NCBI GenBank assembly: GCA_014529385.2
Contig: CM043944.1
Coordinates: 170,709,740-170,773,739, forward strand
DNA length: 64,000 nt
Source: Adiantum capillus-veneris
Lineage: Eukaryota > Streptophyta > Polypodiopsida > Polypodiales > Pteridaceae
Direction: 5' to 3'
The translations under genes and the position numbers were made by a program. Positions 22,655-32,294 of this stretch are shown here, piece after piece. Each line of letters opens with the position of its first letter. Position 1 is the first letter of the stretch. The notes beneath the pieces are model-generated. The model ran no database searches, had not been told where the DNA came from, and saw only the letters and a list, made by a program, of their open reading frames with translations.

Positions 22655-24217
22655 CTATCTGCCTTTTCTGCCACATTCCTCAGCTACTCGCGAACTCTCA
22701 GACCTGTCGTCGTCTTTATCATTCTGTTCTTTCTGTGCCTTATCAGGGCACTTTGCGGAAATATGTCCATGTTCCCCGCATCCAAAGCACTTCCCCTCTC
22801 TGATGAAGCGAGCTCTCTCCTCAGGAGTAAGCTTGGGTCGTGCATCCTTTTTTTTCTCTGGGTTGCTCTTTTTCATTCTACTTTCATTCCCAGAAGTCTG
22901 TTCGGCTCGTTGTGTCATGGCCTCATCTGTGGGGTAGGTCAAACTGCCAGAGTGAATGGCAAAGCCCCGCTTCGCATGACTCATCAACTCCTGAATAGAA
23001 GCTGACTTCTGTTCCAAGCAGTGATTTCGGATCTCTGTAGGTAGACCCAAGGTAAACCGCTCAATCTGTTCTCTGAACGAGATCTTCTTGAATGAAGAGG
23101 CGGGTAGAAAAGAGCTCCAGAATCTTTCACAATAAGAATTCACTGTATCGCTCTTGGTCATCCGGAGACGGTTCCAAGCAGCTCGTATATCTCGCTCAAA
23201 CTCTTGAGTCAACCAAGAAGAAATAAAAAGCCTCTTGAATTTTAGCCATGTAACTGGCACAGTCTTGCTTAATAGAAGCGTGGACCACCAAGTACGAGCA
23301 TTCCCCTTAAAGTAAGAGGCACCTCTCCGAATCTTGGAGTGCTCTGAATAGCGTCCTCCCGCGACAGCGATGTCAAACTGCTGTATAAAAGACAAGGCCT
23401 TCGAAGCATTTGAGTATCCTGAAAAGTATCAAACTTGATCGAGTGGCCACCTTCCTTAAACTCTCGGACTTTCTTGCTTTTATCTTCGAGAAAGTCATAC
23501 TGGTTGGCTTTGTAAAAATTCTTCTTGTTCGCATAAAACTTTCCGTCATCGGAATCTGAGCTGTCTGTAGACGAGTCCTCAGTAGAACTGTCAGTCTCTG
23601 GGCGAGATTTAGCCTTCTTTGCCTTTCTCTTGCCCTTTCCAAAGCGTTGGTTCTTGCTTCGCTTTTTACCTTTTCTGTCTTCTTCGCTCGAATCCGAGGA
23701 GCTAGAAGAACTGTCAGAAGAAGAAGAAGAAGAACTGGATAGGTCTTCAAACTTGACGCGCTTCTTCAATTTCTTTGCCTTGTCAAATGTCGACCGACGA
23801 CCCAAATATCCCGGGATGTCAGTGCCTTTCTTTTGCTTTTTTCCGTGCTTTTTGGCTTTCTTTTGCGTGTCAAAAAGCTGAGCAATCCGTGCATCAACCA
23901 CGTTCTCCAGCTCCTTCTCCGTATATTTCTTGGAGGCAGAAGGTTTCTTGAGAGCGGGTTTTGGGAGTGGTGTTTCTCTGCCACTCCATCTGTACCTCTT
24001 CCAAAGAGATCTGGTTCATATATTTTGCCATCTTCGGGTCCTTGGCAAAATTGAGCATCATCTTTGTTGCATCGCCAATCAATTGACGACGCTCCATCTC
24101 TCTTTGCTCCGCCTGAGTAAGCCGAGGCGGGCCATACTCTCTGTCTGAATCTTCATTGTGATCCCAGCCCGTATCTCCAGATGCAGAGGGAGTCGACTGA
24201 TCATTGCCTGAAGCCAT
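22655..24217 (-). pseudogene. Element D gag
   Basis: The likely start is the ATG at 24217 (MASGNDQ); the frame is open further upstream only into the leader. It has an N-terminal polar part, then a Lys-rich and Ser/Asp-rich low-complexity stretch (about 23900-23560). A gag core follows with FIQQFDIAVAGGRYSEHSKI and ARTWWSTLLLSK (23395-23230). A single CCHC knuckle CFGCGEHGHISAKC is at about 22795-22755. Frameshifts near 23895 and 23390 split the reading into three frames. Confidence 0.8.
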
Positions 24218-24276
24218 AGGTGCCGCGGAAAAAAAATTCGGGGGATCGGATTTCCCGTAGAAGAGAAATTGGCCGT

Positions 24277-24288
24277 GCTCTGATACCA
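24277..24288 (-). other. Element D primer-binding site (initiator-Met tRNA type)
   Basis: The minus strand reads TGGTATCAGAGC one base inside the 5' LTR of element D, the same primer type as the copia and element B. Confidence 0.85.
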
Positions 24289-24289
24289 C

Positions 24290-24836
24290 TGTAACAGACT
24301 TGGACACTCCAAGTCAAGAATCAACCGCGACAGCACCAAATAACCACTTCAAAACAATTCACAGATCACAATAGATTTGCACTGGCCCGGCGGAGTTCCG
24401 TGCCTAGAGATATTGGCCCCAAAGATGGCGCCCCTTTCGGTATTTCTTTTTGTATTAATCAATCATCAAAGTACAAGAGAGCGGTTAGGGTTTCACTCTC
24501 AGACTCTGCGTCCAGATGCTCTGAGAAGTGAGGCCCTCACCACTAATTTAAAGGTTACAAGGGATGCCCAAAAGCAGAGCCCCAAAAGCTTTCAAAATCA
24601 AAAGCATCAGTTCTCTCTCTCTCTTAGAGAGTCTTTTCTCTTTTTTTTTTAATAACAAAAAGGAAAAGCAAAATTCGCGTCGCTCATCATTTTCCAAAAT
24701 AAAATAAAAAAATAAAAAAAAATATATATTTTTTTAATAATCCGCCTCCGCGATTTCCGGAATTTAGGGTTTTTGGCAAAAATTAGGGTTTGCAGGAATT
24801 TTTTTCTGCTGTCCGCCACGTCATCACTTTGTGACA
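24290..24836 (-). repeat. Element D 5' LTR
   Basis: 547 bp, paired with 18345-18885. The primer site follows immediately on the minus strand (24288-24277). Confidence 0.92.
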
Positions 24837-24841
24837 CCACA

Positions 24842-25184
24842 AACATCAGTATGCACAAGCTGCAACCTACATGTGGCCTGAACTGTCACAGCGCAACGCA
24901 AACAATGCATGAACCTCAGCATCCTTTACATCCCAACGAGCTTGTTCTGCCGTAGGCAAAACAACTTTAATAGCAGCAATCCTTGCGGCAAGACTTGCAA
25001 CATCCTCAACATCGTCTACATTCTCAGAACCAAGACGTACATCAATGCCCTGCACAATGTTCCAGACGCCCTTTGATCTCACAAGAACATGTTGCATCAT
25101 ATAAGCCCACATAGGGTAGCTGTCCCCATCCAACCTGTCCTCAGCAGCAAACATCTTGAACACATCTGTGTTGTTGTCAGCCAT
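24842..25184 (-). pseudogene. copia gag N-terminus fused to integrase start
   Basis: The start is the ATG at 25184 (MADNNTDVFKMFAAEDRLDG, a typical copia gag opening with YPMWAYMMQHVL). After about 100 residues (KDAEVHALFALRC) the reading passes at about 24870 directly into LQLVHTDVCG, the first Asp motif of the copia integrase core. That motif then continues on the other side of element D as MQTPSLE and DDYSRHAW (18330 downwards). About 400 residues normally between these points are absent. A frame change at the junction adds a stop (24867). Confidence 0.78.
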
Positions 25185-25535
25185 GGTAAATGTTGCACCT
25201 GATGTGAAAACTGCCCGAAAATAGGAGAAATGGAGCGGGAGCAACACCTGCTATATAGCACAAACCGTAGAAGACTATAAGGCACCTGTTATGCAGAAAA
25301 CGGCACTGACAGAAATTCTGCACAAAATGACGAAATAGCCTGTGCATTACTGCCTGTAGTGGAAACGGAGGCCGAAATGAGCCCAAATCAAAAATCTGAG
25401 CAGACCGAGCTCTGCGAGCTATCTCGAAATATTTATCGACGACCTGCAAACGCTCGCCAAACCTCACTGTAATCGGAGAAAGTGAGCAGGCGTGTAATGG
25501 AGCAGTTGGCGACTAAGCCCATGAGGACGCAACCT

Positions 25536-25547
25536 GCTCTGATACCA
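25536..25547 (-). other. copia primer-binding site (initiator-Met tRNA type)
   Basis: The minus strand reads TGGTATCAGAGC two bases inside the 5' LTR. This 12-mer is the common plant retrotransposon match to the 3' end of initiator methionine tRNA. Confidence 0.85.
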
Positions 25548-25549
25548 AT

Positions 25550-25776
25550 TGTTGGATTTAGGGTTGCAGAGAAACGCACACAGCTTGGAGAAGACGAAGG
25601 AAGCTCAAAGCACACAATAGAGAGTGTGTTACTTAGTATGCAATGGAAAGATAGATAGCCCTAGAGTGATGGGCGTATATACAATGCTCGGGCGAAAAAA
25701 CCTCCTAAAGAGGGAAAAAATGCCCCGGCGGTCCTAGTGTGTTCACACACATCACTACCACATGTATATGGTAACA
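25550..25776 (-). repeat. copia 5' LTR
   Basis: 227 bp, starting TGTTGG and ending AACA (plus sense), followed by TSD CTAAC (25777-25781). The primer site is at 25536-25547. Confidence 0.92.
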
Positions 25777-26084
25777 CTAACTATCCTGTGAAAGTGACAT
25801 TGTAGCCTGCTACAGTCAGCATATAAAATGCATGAATTATGTATGCAAGTAAGGCTAGTGAGTGACACTATTATTGCGTATGGTCCAAAGAAAGATGACC
25901 GACCTGAATGCTATATTCTTAATAAGTGATGAAGAAATGATCTTACCAGAGTTTTGCTGCGCTGAATGAGAACATATGCCTGCATTATAAATCTAAGCAA
26001 TTTTCAACATCTATATAACAATGCTTACCCTAAGGCAAGCAGAGACAGACCTAATGAGACAGGAGGGAGTGTAGGCCAGCTTGT

Positions 26085-26595
26085 AGCTTGTTGCTGCAAA
26101 GCTCCCTCTTCGGCTTCCAGGTGTTCCTCATGTTCAGCATCTGGGTCTGCCATTGTTGCATGAGTATATCAAGCTGCTGCTTATGCCCTTTCACTGAGAT
26201 TGCACGGGCTTGAGAAAACGTAGAAGCATGCTCTGTGCACGAGGAATTGGCACCGCAATTAGCAATAGCTTGGATAGGACTACCTCCAAGAGCATGTTCA
26301 AACAGGGAAACATCCAAACTGTGAGCTCTTGCCAACAGTCCATGGGTTGCCCATTGTATTTGCATGGGTGTGGCGGATCTATAAAAAGCCACTACATCAT
26401 TAATGAACTCAGTTAACCAGTAAGCATGATGAGATGGAAGGCCCGATCCTCCAAGACCAGCAATGCAGACGTGCATCCATCTGAATTGTATTGGCCAAGG
26501 CGACTACCGATTGTTCCAACTTGCACACGACTTGAGGGTGAAGGAACAGGCAAGCCTGGTGAGCTTTTTGGTCACAGAAGTCCCTAGGGAGTGAT
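26085..26595 (-). pseudogene. unidentified host-gene fragment
   Basis: The minus strand reads FLHPQVVCKLEQSVVALAN (about 26560-26505) in one frame and then, after a frame change near 26475, HHAYWLTEFINDVVAFYR, MQIQWATHGLLARAHSLDVS and PIQAIANCGANSS (26420-26240). The composition is that of a folded protein and not repeat-derived. It could be exon sequence of a larger protein with introns on both sides. I do not recognise the family. It lies just right of element A, on the same strand as the SHC pseudogene. Confidence 0.3.
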
Positions 26596-27224
26596 GGATA
26601 GGTCAAGGAAGGCCATTCTCAACAGGATTCCCAAAACTTCCACAAGAAGAAAGATGCCCTGCAGAAAATTTGACAAGAATACGAAATTGATTTTACCAGG
26701 AGAACTAGTCGAAGGTGGAAGTGACTGCTGGCAAAAATGACGAGTGTCTTCTTGCTGAACAAATGGCAAGCATCACACAACAACAGATAAGCACCACACA
26801 ACACTTGCCCTGGGCAGCAGCAAATCGAGGAACCTGACATCAACTCCCACTTTCCAACAACTGCAATCATCCTAATCAAATGCTTTGATAAAAGGTAACA
26901 ATCAAAAGAAGAGATTGTGGTAGGTACGTTTAAAAACACCCAGGGATGCATCATTAACAAACATACCACTTAAATTACACCCAGTTAACCATAAAAGAAA
27001 CGACGCATTATAGAGCTGCCTTGTGAGCTGCCATTATCTTAAGCTCATTCTTGGTGAGAAGTTTTTGTGCTATACATAAAGACAAGGAGCAGGCAGAAAG
27101 CCCTTATCAGCCAAGCAACAGCATCCAAGCATCAAGAGAAGACGATACAAAATGCGTTACTTTGTGGGCGTGCTTACAGAAGAAACGGCAGAAATTTCTC
27201 TGGCATTTATAGCAGGCCCATGAA

Positions 27225-27345
27225 CAAAATGAATTCATACCCTTTCATCAGTGGGGTTGCACGGGCTCGTGACCTCAGGCTGCGCGCAGAAGGAAGCTTC
27301 GAAGCCGGCACCGCAATTAGCAATAACTCGTATAGGAAAGTGCTT
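27225..27345 (-). repeat. partial duplicate of the 26.2-kb gene fragment
   Basis: The DNA segment GCACCGCAATTAGCAATA occurs at about 26250 and again at about 27310, with similar sequence around it (GATTGCACGGGCT / GGTTGCACGGGCT). Both translate on the minus strand to PI(Q/R)xIANCGA. It is a local, diverged duplication of about 120 bp. Confidence 0.5.
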
Positions 27346-27633
27346 CCAGCCTTTCCGCGACATGTGCTGCGCAAAGTCGTACCTCACGTGATTTTTCAGC
27401 CACGTCATTTCAGAAAAAAGAGATTGTAGAAAGGCCCCCCCGGTGACAGGCCAAAAAAGTAAAAGGCCAAGGTGCCAATGTGACTCTGACCGTTAATCAA
27501 TGTTAAAAGAAGTACCGCTCTAGTTAAATTTCGGCTCACTTGGCTGTGTGTAGGTTACCGTGACACTTTTTGGGGACGCAGCACACATCTTCAAATACAT
27601 AAGCATGTGCTCCCCCCTTAAATGTACACGCAC

Positions 27634-27770
27634 GCAGCGCAGTGGTATGACTAGCGCTTCCTCTCGTGAGGTTATGAGTTCGAGCAGAGCGTGTGCAACC
27701 CGCGTGTTGATTTTTTAGTCAAAAGTTCCCATCCAGTTGCACTCAACTGGTAACCAGTGAGGCTACCTTC
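27634..27770 (+). mobile_element. tRNA-derived SINE (probable)
   Basis: An A-box-like GCGCAGTGGTATGA (27636-27649) and a B-box-like GGTTATGAGTTCGAGC (27670-27685) are about 20 bp apart, the spacing of tRNA-type RNA polymerase III promoters in plant SINEs. Downstream sequence to about 27770 contains short T runs but no clear tail. The ends and a target duplication were not resolved. Confidence 0.5.
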
Positions 27771-28462
27771 ACCACGAGGGCAACCACACCAAAATTTAAC
27801 GAAATCCGACTTCTTTCCTCTGGTTGAAGCAGTAGAAATTGCAACACTTCTTTCCGGATTATCTAGAAACTCATCATCATCGTAGTCATTGTCGTCATCC
27901 CTCCCCTTGAAAGTTGATGGCTTGCGTTCCTTTCTTTCCCCTTCAAGGAGCATCATGAGACTGTGAAGATTCAATGGACTCAACAGATTTGTCATCAAGA
28001 AGAGTTTGAGAAATCATACTATCCACCTGCAATACCATCTTTCCCTCTTCTTGGATACTGCCTGTTAAAGCAAGAGGTAGAACCAGCTTCCTAGAATCCC
28101 CAAAGTACCCATTTTCCTAAATCAAATAACTCACTGCTGGTTTGAGCATACCATATCATGAGATCCAAAAGAGCTTAGTCCTACGCATAATATTTAACTT
28201 CCAACCAACCTAGCTAGCTTGCCAAACCTCAGACAGTTAGTCTTTCATAATTTGGAGCTACATACGCTGCCTGCACGTTATAGAAAACCACCTTATGGGA
28301 TCAATATTATGAAATGGAGCAGTTGAACCTCCAAGATTAGTGTCTCAATTTACATATAGTATGTTGCTGCTGGTTATGGAATATCAGCTCATCAGCTAAC
28401 TTATGTAGGTACCACTTGCTTACTTTTAAGCCTACAACAAAATTATGCCTTCAAAAGTGATA

Positions 28463-28828
28463 AGACACGACAAAACCATCCATTTTCAGAAGATTGACCG
28501 CCTAATACATAATATCCATTTTACAAAGCCGTTCACAGAGACCGTCCTTTGTCAAAAGATTGACTCCTAAACCATGGTACCTCTGTGTACAACACCATCA
28601 ATGGAGAGTAGTAGTTAGAACACTCTACCAATGTAAAACCTCTAAGCAAAAAGAATAGACACAACAAAACCATCCAGTTTTAGACGACTGACCACCTAAC
28701 CCATAATATCTCCTTTTACAAAGCCATTCACAAAGACCATACCCCCAAACCATGATACCTCTGTCTACAACGCCATCAATGGAGAGAAATAGTTAGAACA
28801 TTCTCCCAATGTAAAACCTTTGAGGCAC
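28463..28828. repeat. diverged tandem duplication, about 194-bp unit, two copies
   Basis: The copy starting near 28463 (AGACACGACAAAACCATCCA) is followed by a second near 28657 (AGACACAACAAAACCATCCA). They share TTTTACAAAGCC.TTCACA and CACCATCAATGGAGAG-like blocks in order. No coding potential. The surrounding 28000-29640 interval is AT-rich non-coding sequence and may include the 3' flank of the NTPase gene. Confidence 0.75.
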
Positions 28829-29642
28829 ACCACAGTAATGAAGCCAATAAGCCTAACAATTTGCCAAAAAATATCCTCTGTTTAGAACCATCTTCCCAAG
28901 TAAACCTCAGCGACAATTTTCCGAAAGTATTTGCATCTTGAAGTAGCAACTGTACTTATGGCTACAATCCTAGCCAATACATCATATTCCTGCTCAATAT
29001 TAAAATATCAAACTTAGCGAAGCATTTAATTGGTCTCTGAAAAGATATAGGAAGCTTAAGAAAACAGGATCAGCCTTGTCAGCAATACAGACAAAAGTAG
29101 AGCATACTTCATGCCTTGTTACATATAGGCAAGACATCACTCTCATTTACTAGATGGCTATAAATGTTGGACAAACTAAAAGCCACATATCAAAGCAAAT
29201 TGCTTTTCACATCCATTTATATAAAGCCTATGCAGAGAGTGTACGTTAGGAGAGTTCATTCAAAAATTTGGTTAGTCAACAGAATATTATTTTGTATCAC
29301 TGTTCGTTGGTAAGCCTATGAGATTGTTGAGACAGAGGGTTTTACTACAGCTTAACCCTTGCCCTTGCTTGTTTTCAAACCACCACGGTACTTAAACATG
29401 TTTGTACAAGTGGATAACAAAAAAAACGCAATTAAAAAACTACAACATAACTGATAGAAAATACCGTTCTTTTAATTTCATAAACTTAAAAACCACCTTG
29501 AATCTTCAAATTTTCTAAAAGAAATGGAAGACTACAAGAGTTCATTTCAGCCATTGAAACTACTTTACCTTGATGATCGAGGGAGAAAATATTGCAAATC
29601 AAAATTGACTTTGCAAAAAATAAAAAAGGTAAGATGAGATTA

Positions 29643-30518
29643 CTCCTCTATGTTTAAATATTGGAGCAAAGAAAGAAGAGCCATGGGATCTGTTGAAAGA
29701 GGATCTTTTTGGCTATGCCACAAAATGATTTTTTCTACCCAAGGGTCACCACACAATGCTAGATCTTTTAATTGAGAGCGGGTTTTACGTGAGACCTCAT
29801 CTGTACAATAGATGTAAATGACGTAGTCTCTAATTTTTTTCTCCTCCTCCATCTCCATTTCCACATCCTGCGATTCTGAGTCTATATCCTCTATCAATCG
29901 TGGACCAAAGTCAGCTTTGTGACTTGGCCTCAGATCATATCTTCGGGTTGTTGCCATCTCAAGAACTTCTTCACAGGTAGAGGACAACACTCTTTCTCGT
30001 CTTTGTAATTGTGTCCTAGAGAGCTTTGGCACACAAAACCATTTCTCACAATCATCTAAGAATGAGTCCAAAATCTTTTCGCAACTCAAGTAGGAGTGGT
30101 CAAACAACGGGCTTCTTAGCTGAAGAAGAAAAAACACTTTTCTTCTCTCCTTGATTTCAAAAGCACAAAACCAAGAGTCAGCTCCAAAACTAGATGGCCC
30201 AAGAAAAGCATAACTGTCTGCATTCTTTCTTGCATGTAATAGAAACGCATCCTGTGTTCGGAGCTGGTGACAAACATCTATCACTGCATGATTTCTAAGA
30301 GGCATAGCAAAGCGCAACTTGCTCAAAATATATGGTACATTTACATAAGAGGGAAACAAGTCTCTTATTGTGAAGGTCTCTTTCTTAAATGAGAGACGTA
30401 GCAACTCCAATCTAAGCATGAGAATACCAATATATGCACTTTCTATTCTTTTCCACCATTGACAATGAGCTTGAGGCAATGAAAACAACCATGTTTCATT
30501 GTCGGGCAAAGCAAGGAA
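29643..30518 (-). CDS. nuclease-like C-terminal half of the CR-like gene (after the TGA)
   Basis: 292 codons open in the same frame as the NTPase exon. The frame has stayed clear of further stops, so selection, if lost, was lost recently. The GADSW...LLQLRS pair is the only catalytic-looking signature; the final Lys of a canonical QxK is Arg here. No ATG lies close to the TGA: the first Met codons are well inside (about 30420), so independent translation would drop the first residues. The C-terminus contains a DIDSESQDVEMEMEEEKK acidic run and ends YLNIEE. Confidence 0.5.
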
Positions 30519-30521
30519 TCA

Positions 30522-32083
30522 CTCATTTAGATGAAAGAGCAACAATGGACAAAATAATACCTTAGCCTCAACATTTCCTGGATCTACAGAGGTCACAAGT
30601 TGTCCCATTTCTATGTTCTCCTTTGATTTAAGCCACTCTGTGGGATCGTGTAGCATAAGTGCAACAAGCCCCTCTGCTTCTAAGTCTCCCCAACTGTCAT
30701 TGAATATGGAATGAGAACCCTCCATAACTTTACTTCGACGAGTTACAACATTTCCCAAAACATATACTGCCAAAGCTCTCAACACAACTGCAACTTTATT
30801 AGCATCTCTCAAATAGCTTGAAAAATAGTCGCTTTGACTGCAGCATCCCAAAAACCTGATCAGGAAGGAAACTACTTGATTGTAATCTCTCTTTTCTCTT
30901 AAGCTTATAAGCAAGTTCTCCGGTGACCTTGAAAATTTTTCTTTTGACAATGACTTAAATACCAATGCAAAAACACGAGGCATGCCTCCACAAAATCTCA
31001 ATACGAGCTTCAACCATTCGGGCACAATGAGACCAGGTGGTTGTTGAAGTGTTAGTGCTAGACGATCCATAAGTCCTAAGATAACATCTTCCATTTCCTT
31101 GAGCTTCAATGGCCTTAGTGGAACGAGGATAGCATTAGCTTTTCTAGTCTTTGTGAAGTTAACGCTTCTAGTAGAGAAGTGTGTAGTCCCAACAATCAAG
31201 ATAGGAAATGTAGTATTTTCTTCCTTATGTAACCGGTGCAAATTCTCTACATATTCAGATAAGACACTTTGTAACCATGTTGGTTTGTCTTCGTCATCAC
31301 CAACATCTTGTGGAAAGCTACCTTGTGCGGCATTTACCTCATCAATGAACCAACATATCAAAAACTTTTTTTTGGGATCAATACCAAGGCTTGATCTGAT
31401 GAACTTGATCACATGCTTGAGTCGAATATGGGTCAGCAAGTCATGTCTTTTGGCTAGCCAATCAGATAAAATACTATTGTAATCACATGTACCCGGCCTG
31501 CACACTGCTGCATACAAACAACGTAAGGCCAGAATCTCCGGAGCATATAAACCATCCTCTTGAGGCAACCATCTCCCTGTGGAGGTTACCTCTAGTGAAT
31601 GATAACAACACATATTGTAGATATGAAATTGTTCAATCATCTCTAAATACTCCTTTCGCTCTGTATCTTGTAGATGACATTTTAGAACCTGTTCCAGCAT
31701 GTCTTGCGGAATTTGCGTCCATTTCTCCATCCAGAAATTTCCAAAATCCAAACCAAAGGTACTCTTCCCGGCTCCTGAGAAAGACACCATACTAAAAAAA
31801 GCAGGTTGTCTTGAAAACGCAGTCGGGCTACCTGATTTTGTAAAATAGTTCTTATACAATCGTAAGAAACCATGTAAAAGCACGCTATAAGTCTCATCTC
31901 TACCCACAAGCTTGAAGTATTGACCTATGTCCATATCTAAAGAGCCTGTGGGGGATAAGGGTAAAGGAGTCATCTCTTGCCTTTTAGAATTGGTGTATGT
32001 TCTCCTTGAGAGAATAAGGGTATCCATGTAATCTTCTTTCAAAGCCCAAAGAATGGCTTCATCGGTCCATACTGCATCACCTC
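30522..32083 (-). CDS. NTPase exon of the CR-like gene
   Basis: The exon has 521 codons without a stop, by far the longest non-transposon open frame in the window. The NTPase half would use ATP and couple to the C-terminal domain; in CR-type proteins the ATPase is thought to drive or regulate the effector domain. Visible parts: an N-terminal helical segment (WTDEAILWALKEDYMDTLIL), an EKWTQIPQDML segment after Walker A, a mid-domain rich in aromatic residues, Walker B, and an LPLRPLKLKEMEDVILGLMD arginine-containing helix. No signal peptide or membrane segment is seen, so the protein is probably cytosolic or nuclear. Confidence 0.62.
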
Positions 32084-32228
32084 CTGAAACCAAAAAATAT
32101 TATTTTCATGAGGAAATTGGAACACACATAATTTTAATGAGGAAAAGCAATTTCAATTGGAATCACCTCTTCAAATCAAGATATATTATTTTCACGAGGA
32201 AAAGCAACTTCAATTGAAATACAAATGA

Positions 32229-32289
<61 letters not shown>

Positions 32290-32294
32290 GCCAC
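32084..32294 (-). other. intron of the CR-like gene with (GA)n microsatellite
   Basis: 211 bp. The acceptor TTTTTTGGTTTCAG|GA is strong. The donor TCTG|GTGGCC is weak but is the one that keeps phase 1 with exon 2. The (GA)n tract at 32233-32281 reads as CT on the transcript, close to the donor. An alternative donor in GCAAG|GTGCTA would break the frame. Confidence 0.5.

Larger units (their letters stand above)
18345..24836 (-). mobile_element. Element D: Ty3/gypsy chromovirus-like retrotransposon nested in copia
   Basis: The LTRs are 541 bp (18345-18885) and 547 bp (24290-24836) and differ by several substitutions plus microsatellite and small indel changes. Target duplication CCACA lies at 18340-18344 and 24837-24841. 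The primer site TGGTATCAGAGC (initiator-Met type) is on the minus strand at 24288-24277. All domains occur in the order gag, protease, RT, RNase H, integrase, chromodomain-like end, but several frameshifts and stops split them. Total length is about 6.5 kb. It is the youngest member of this nest by position. Confidence 0.93.
15488..25776 (-). mobile_element. Ty1/copia element inserted in the element A LTR, itself carrying element D
   Basis: Two 227-bp LTRs (15488-15714 and 25550-25776) differ at about three positions by eye. The 5-bp target duplication CTAAC is at 15483-15487 and 25777-25781. The primer site reads TGGTATCAGAGC on the minus strand (25547-25536), the initiator-Met tRNA match usual in plant copia. 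A purine tract precedes the 3' LTR at about 15715-15727. Without the nested element it is only about 3.8 kb, short for copia. Gag is fused straight to integrase, so the gag C-terminus, protease and integrase zinc region are missing. RT contains a stop. It is a defective deletion derivative. Confidence 0.93.
5337..25814 (-). mobile_element. Element A: Ty3/gypsy LTR retrotransposon (outer element of a triple nest)
   Basis: Two near-identical 562-bp LTRs bound the element: 5337-5898, and 14959-15487 joined to 25782-25814. The second LTR is split by the copia insertion. The LTR begins TGTAGCGC and ends GCTACA (plus-strand sense). The 5-bp target duplication GTCAG sits at 5332-5336 and 25815-25819. 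Coding remnants on the minus strand run gag (14732 downwards), protease, RT and RNase H (to about 10.5 kb). Then come two G-rich tandem arrays and an extra ORF (8005-5947) before the 3' LTR. No integrase was found. The uninterrupted length would be about 10.2 kb. Many stops and an internal RT deletion make it defective. I could not identify a convincing tRNA primer site next to 14958. Confidence 0.9.

Noticed and set aside
30519-30521. TGA as part of an intron removing the stop
   Set aside because: A GT follows the Glu codon start, but the nearest plausible acceptor gives a 53-bp intron that shifts the frame of the downstream half.
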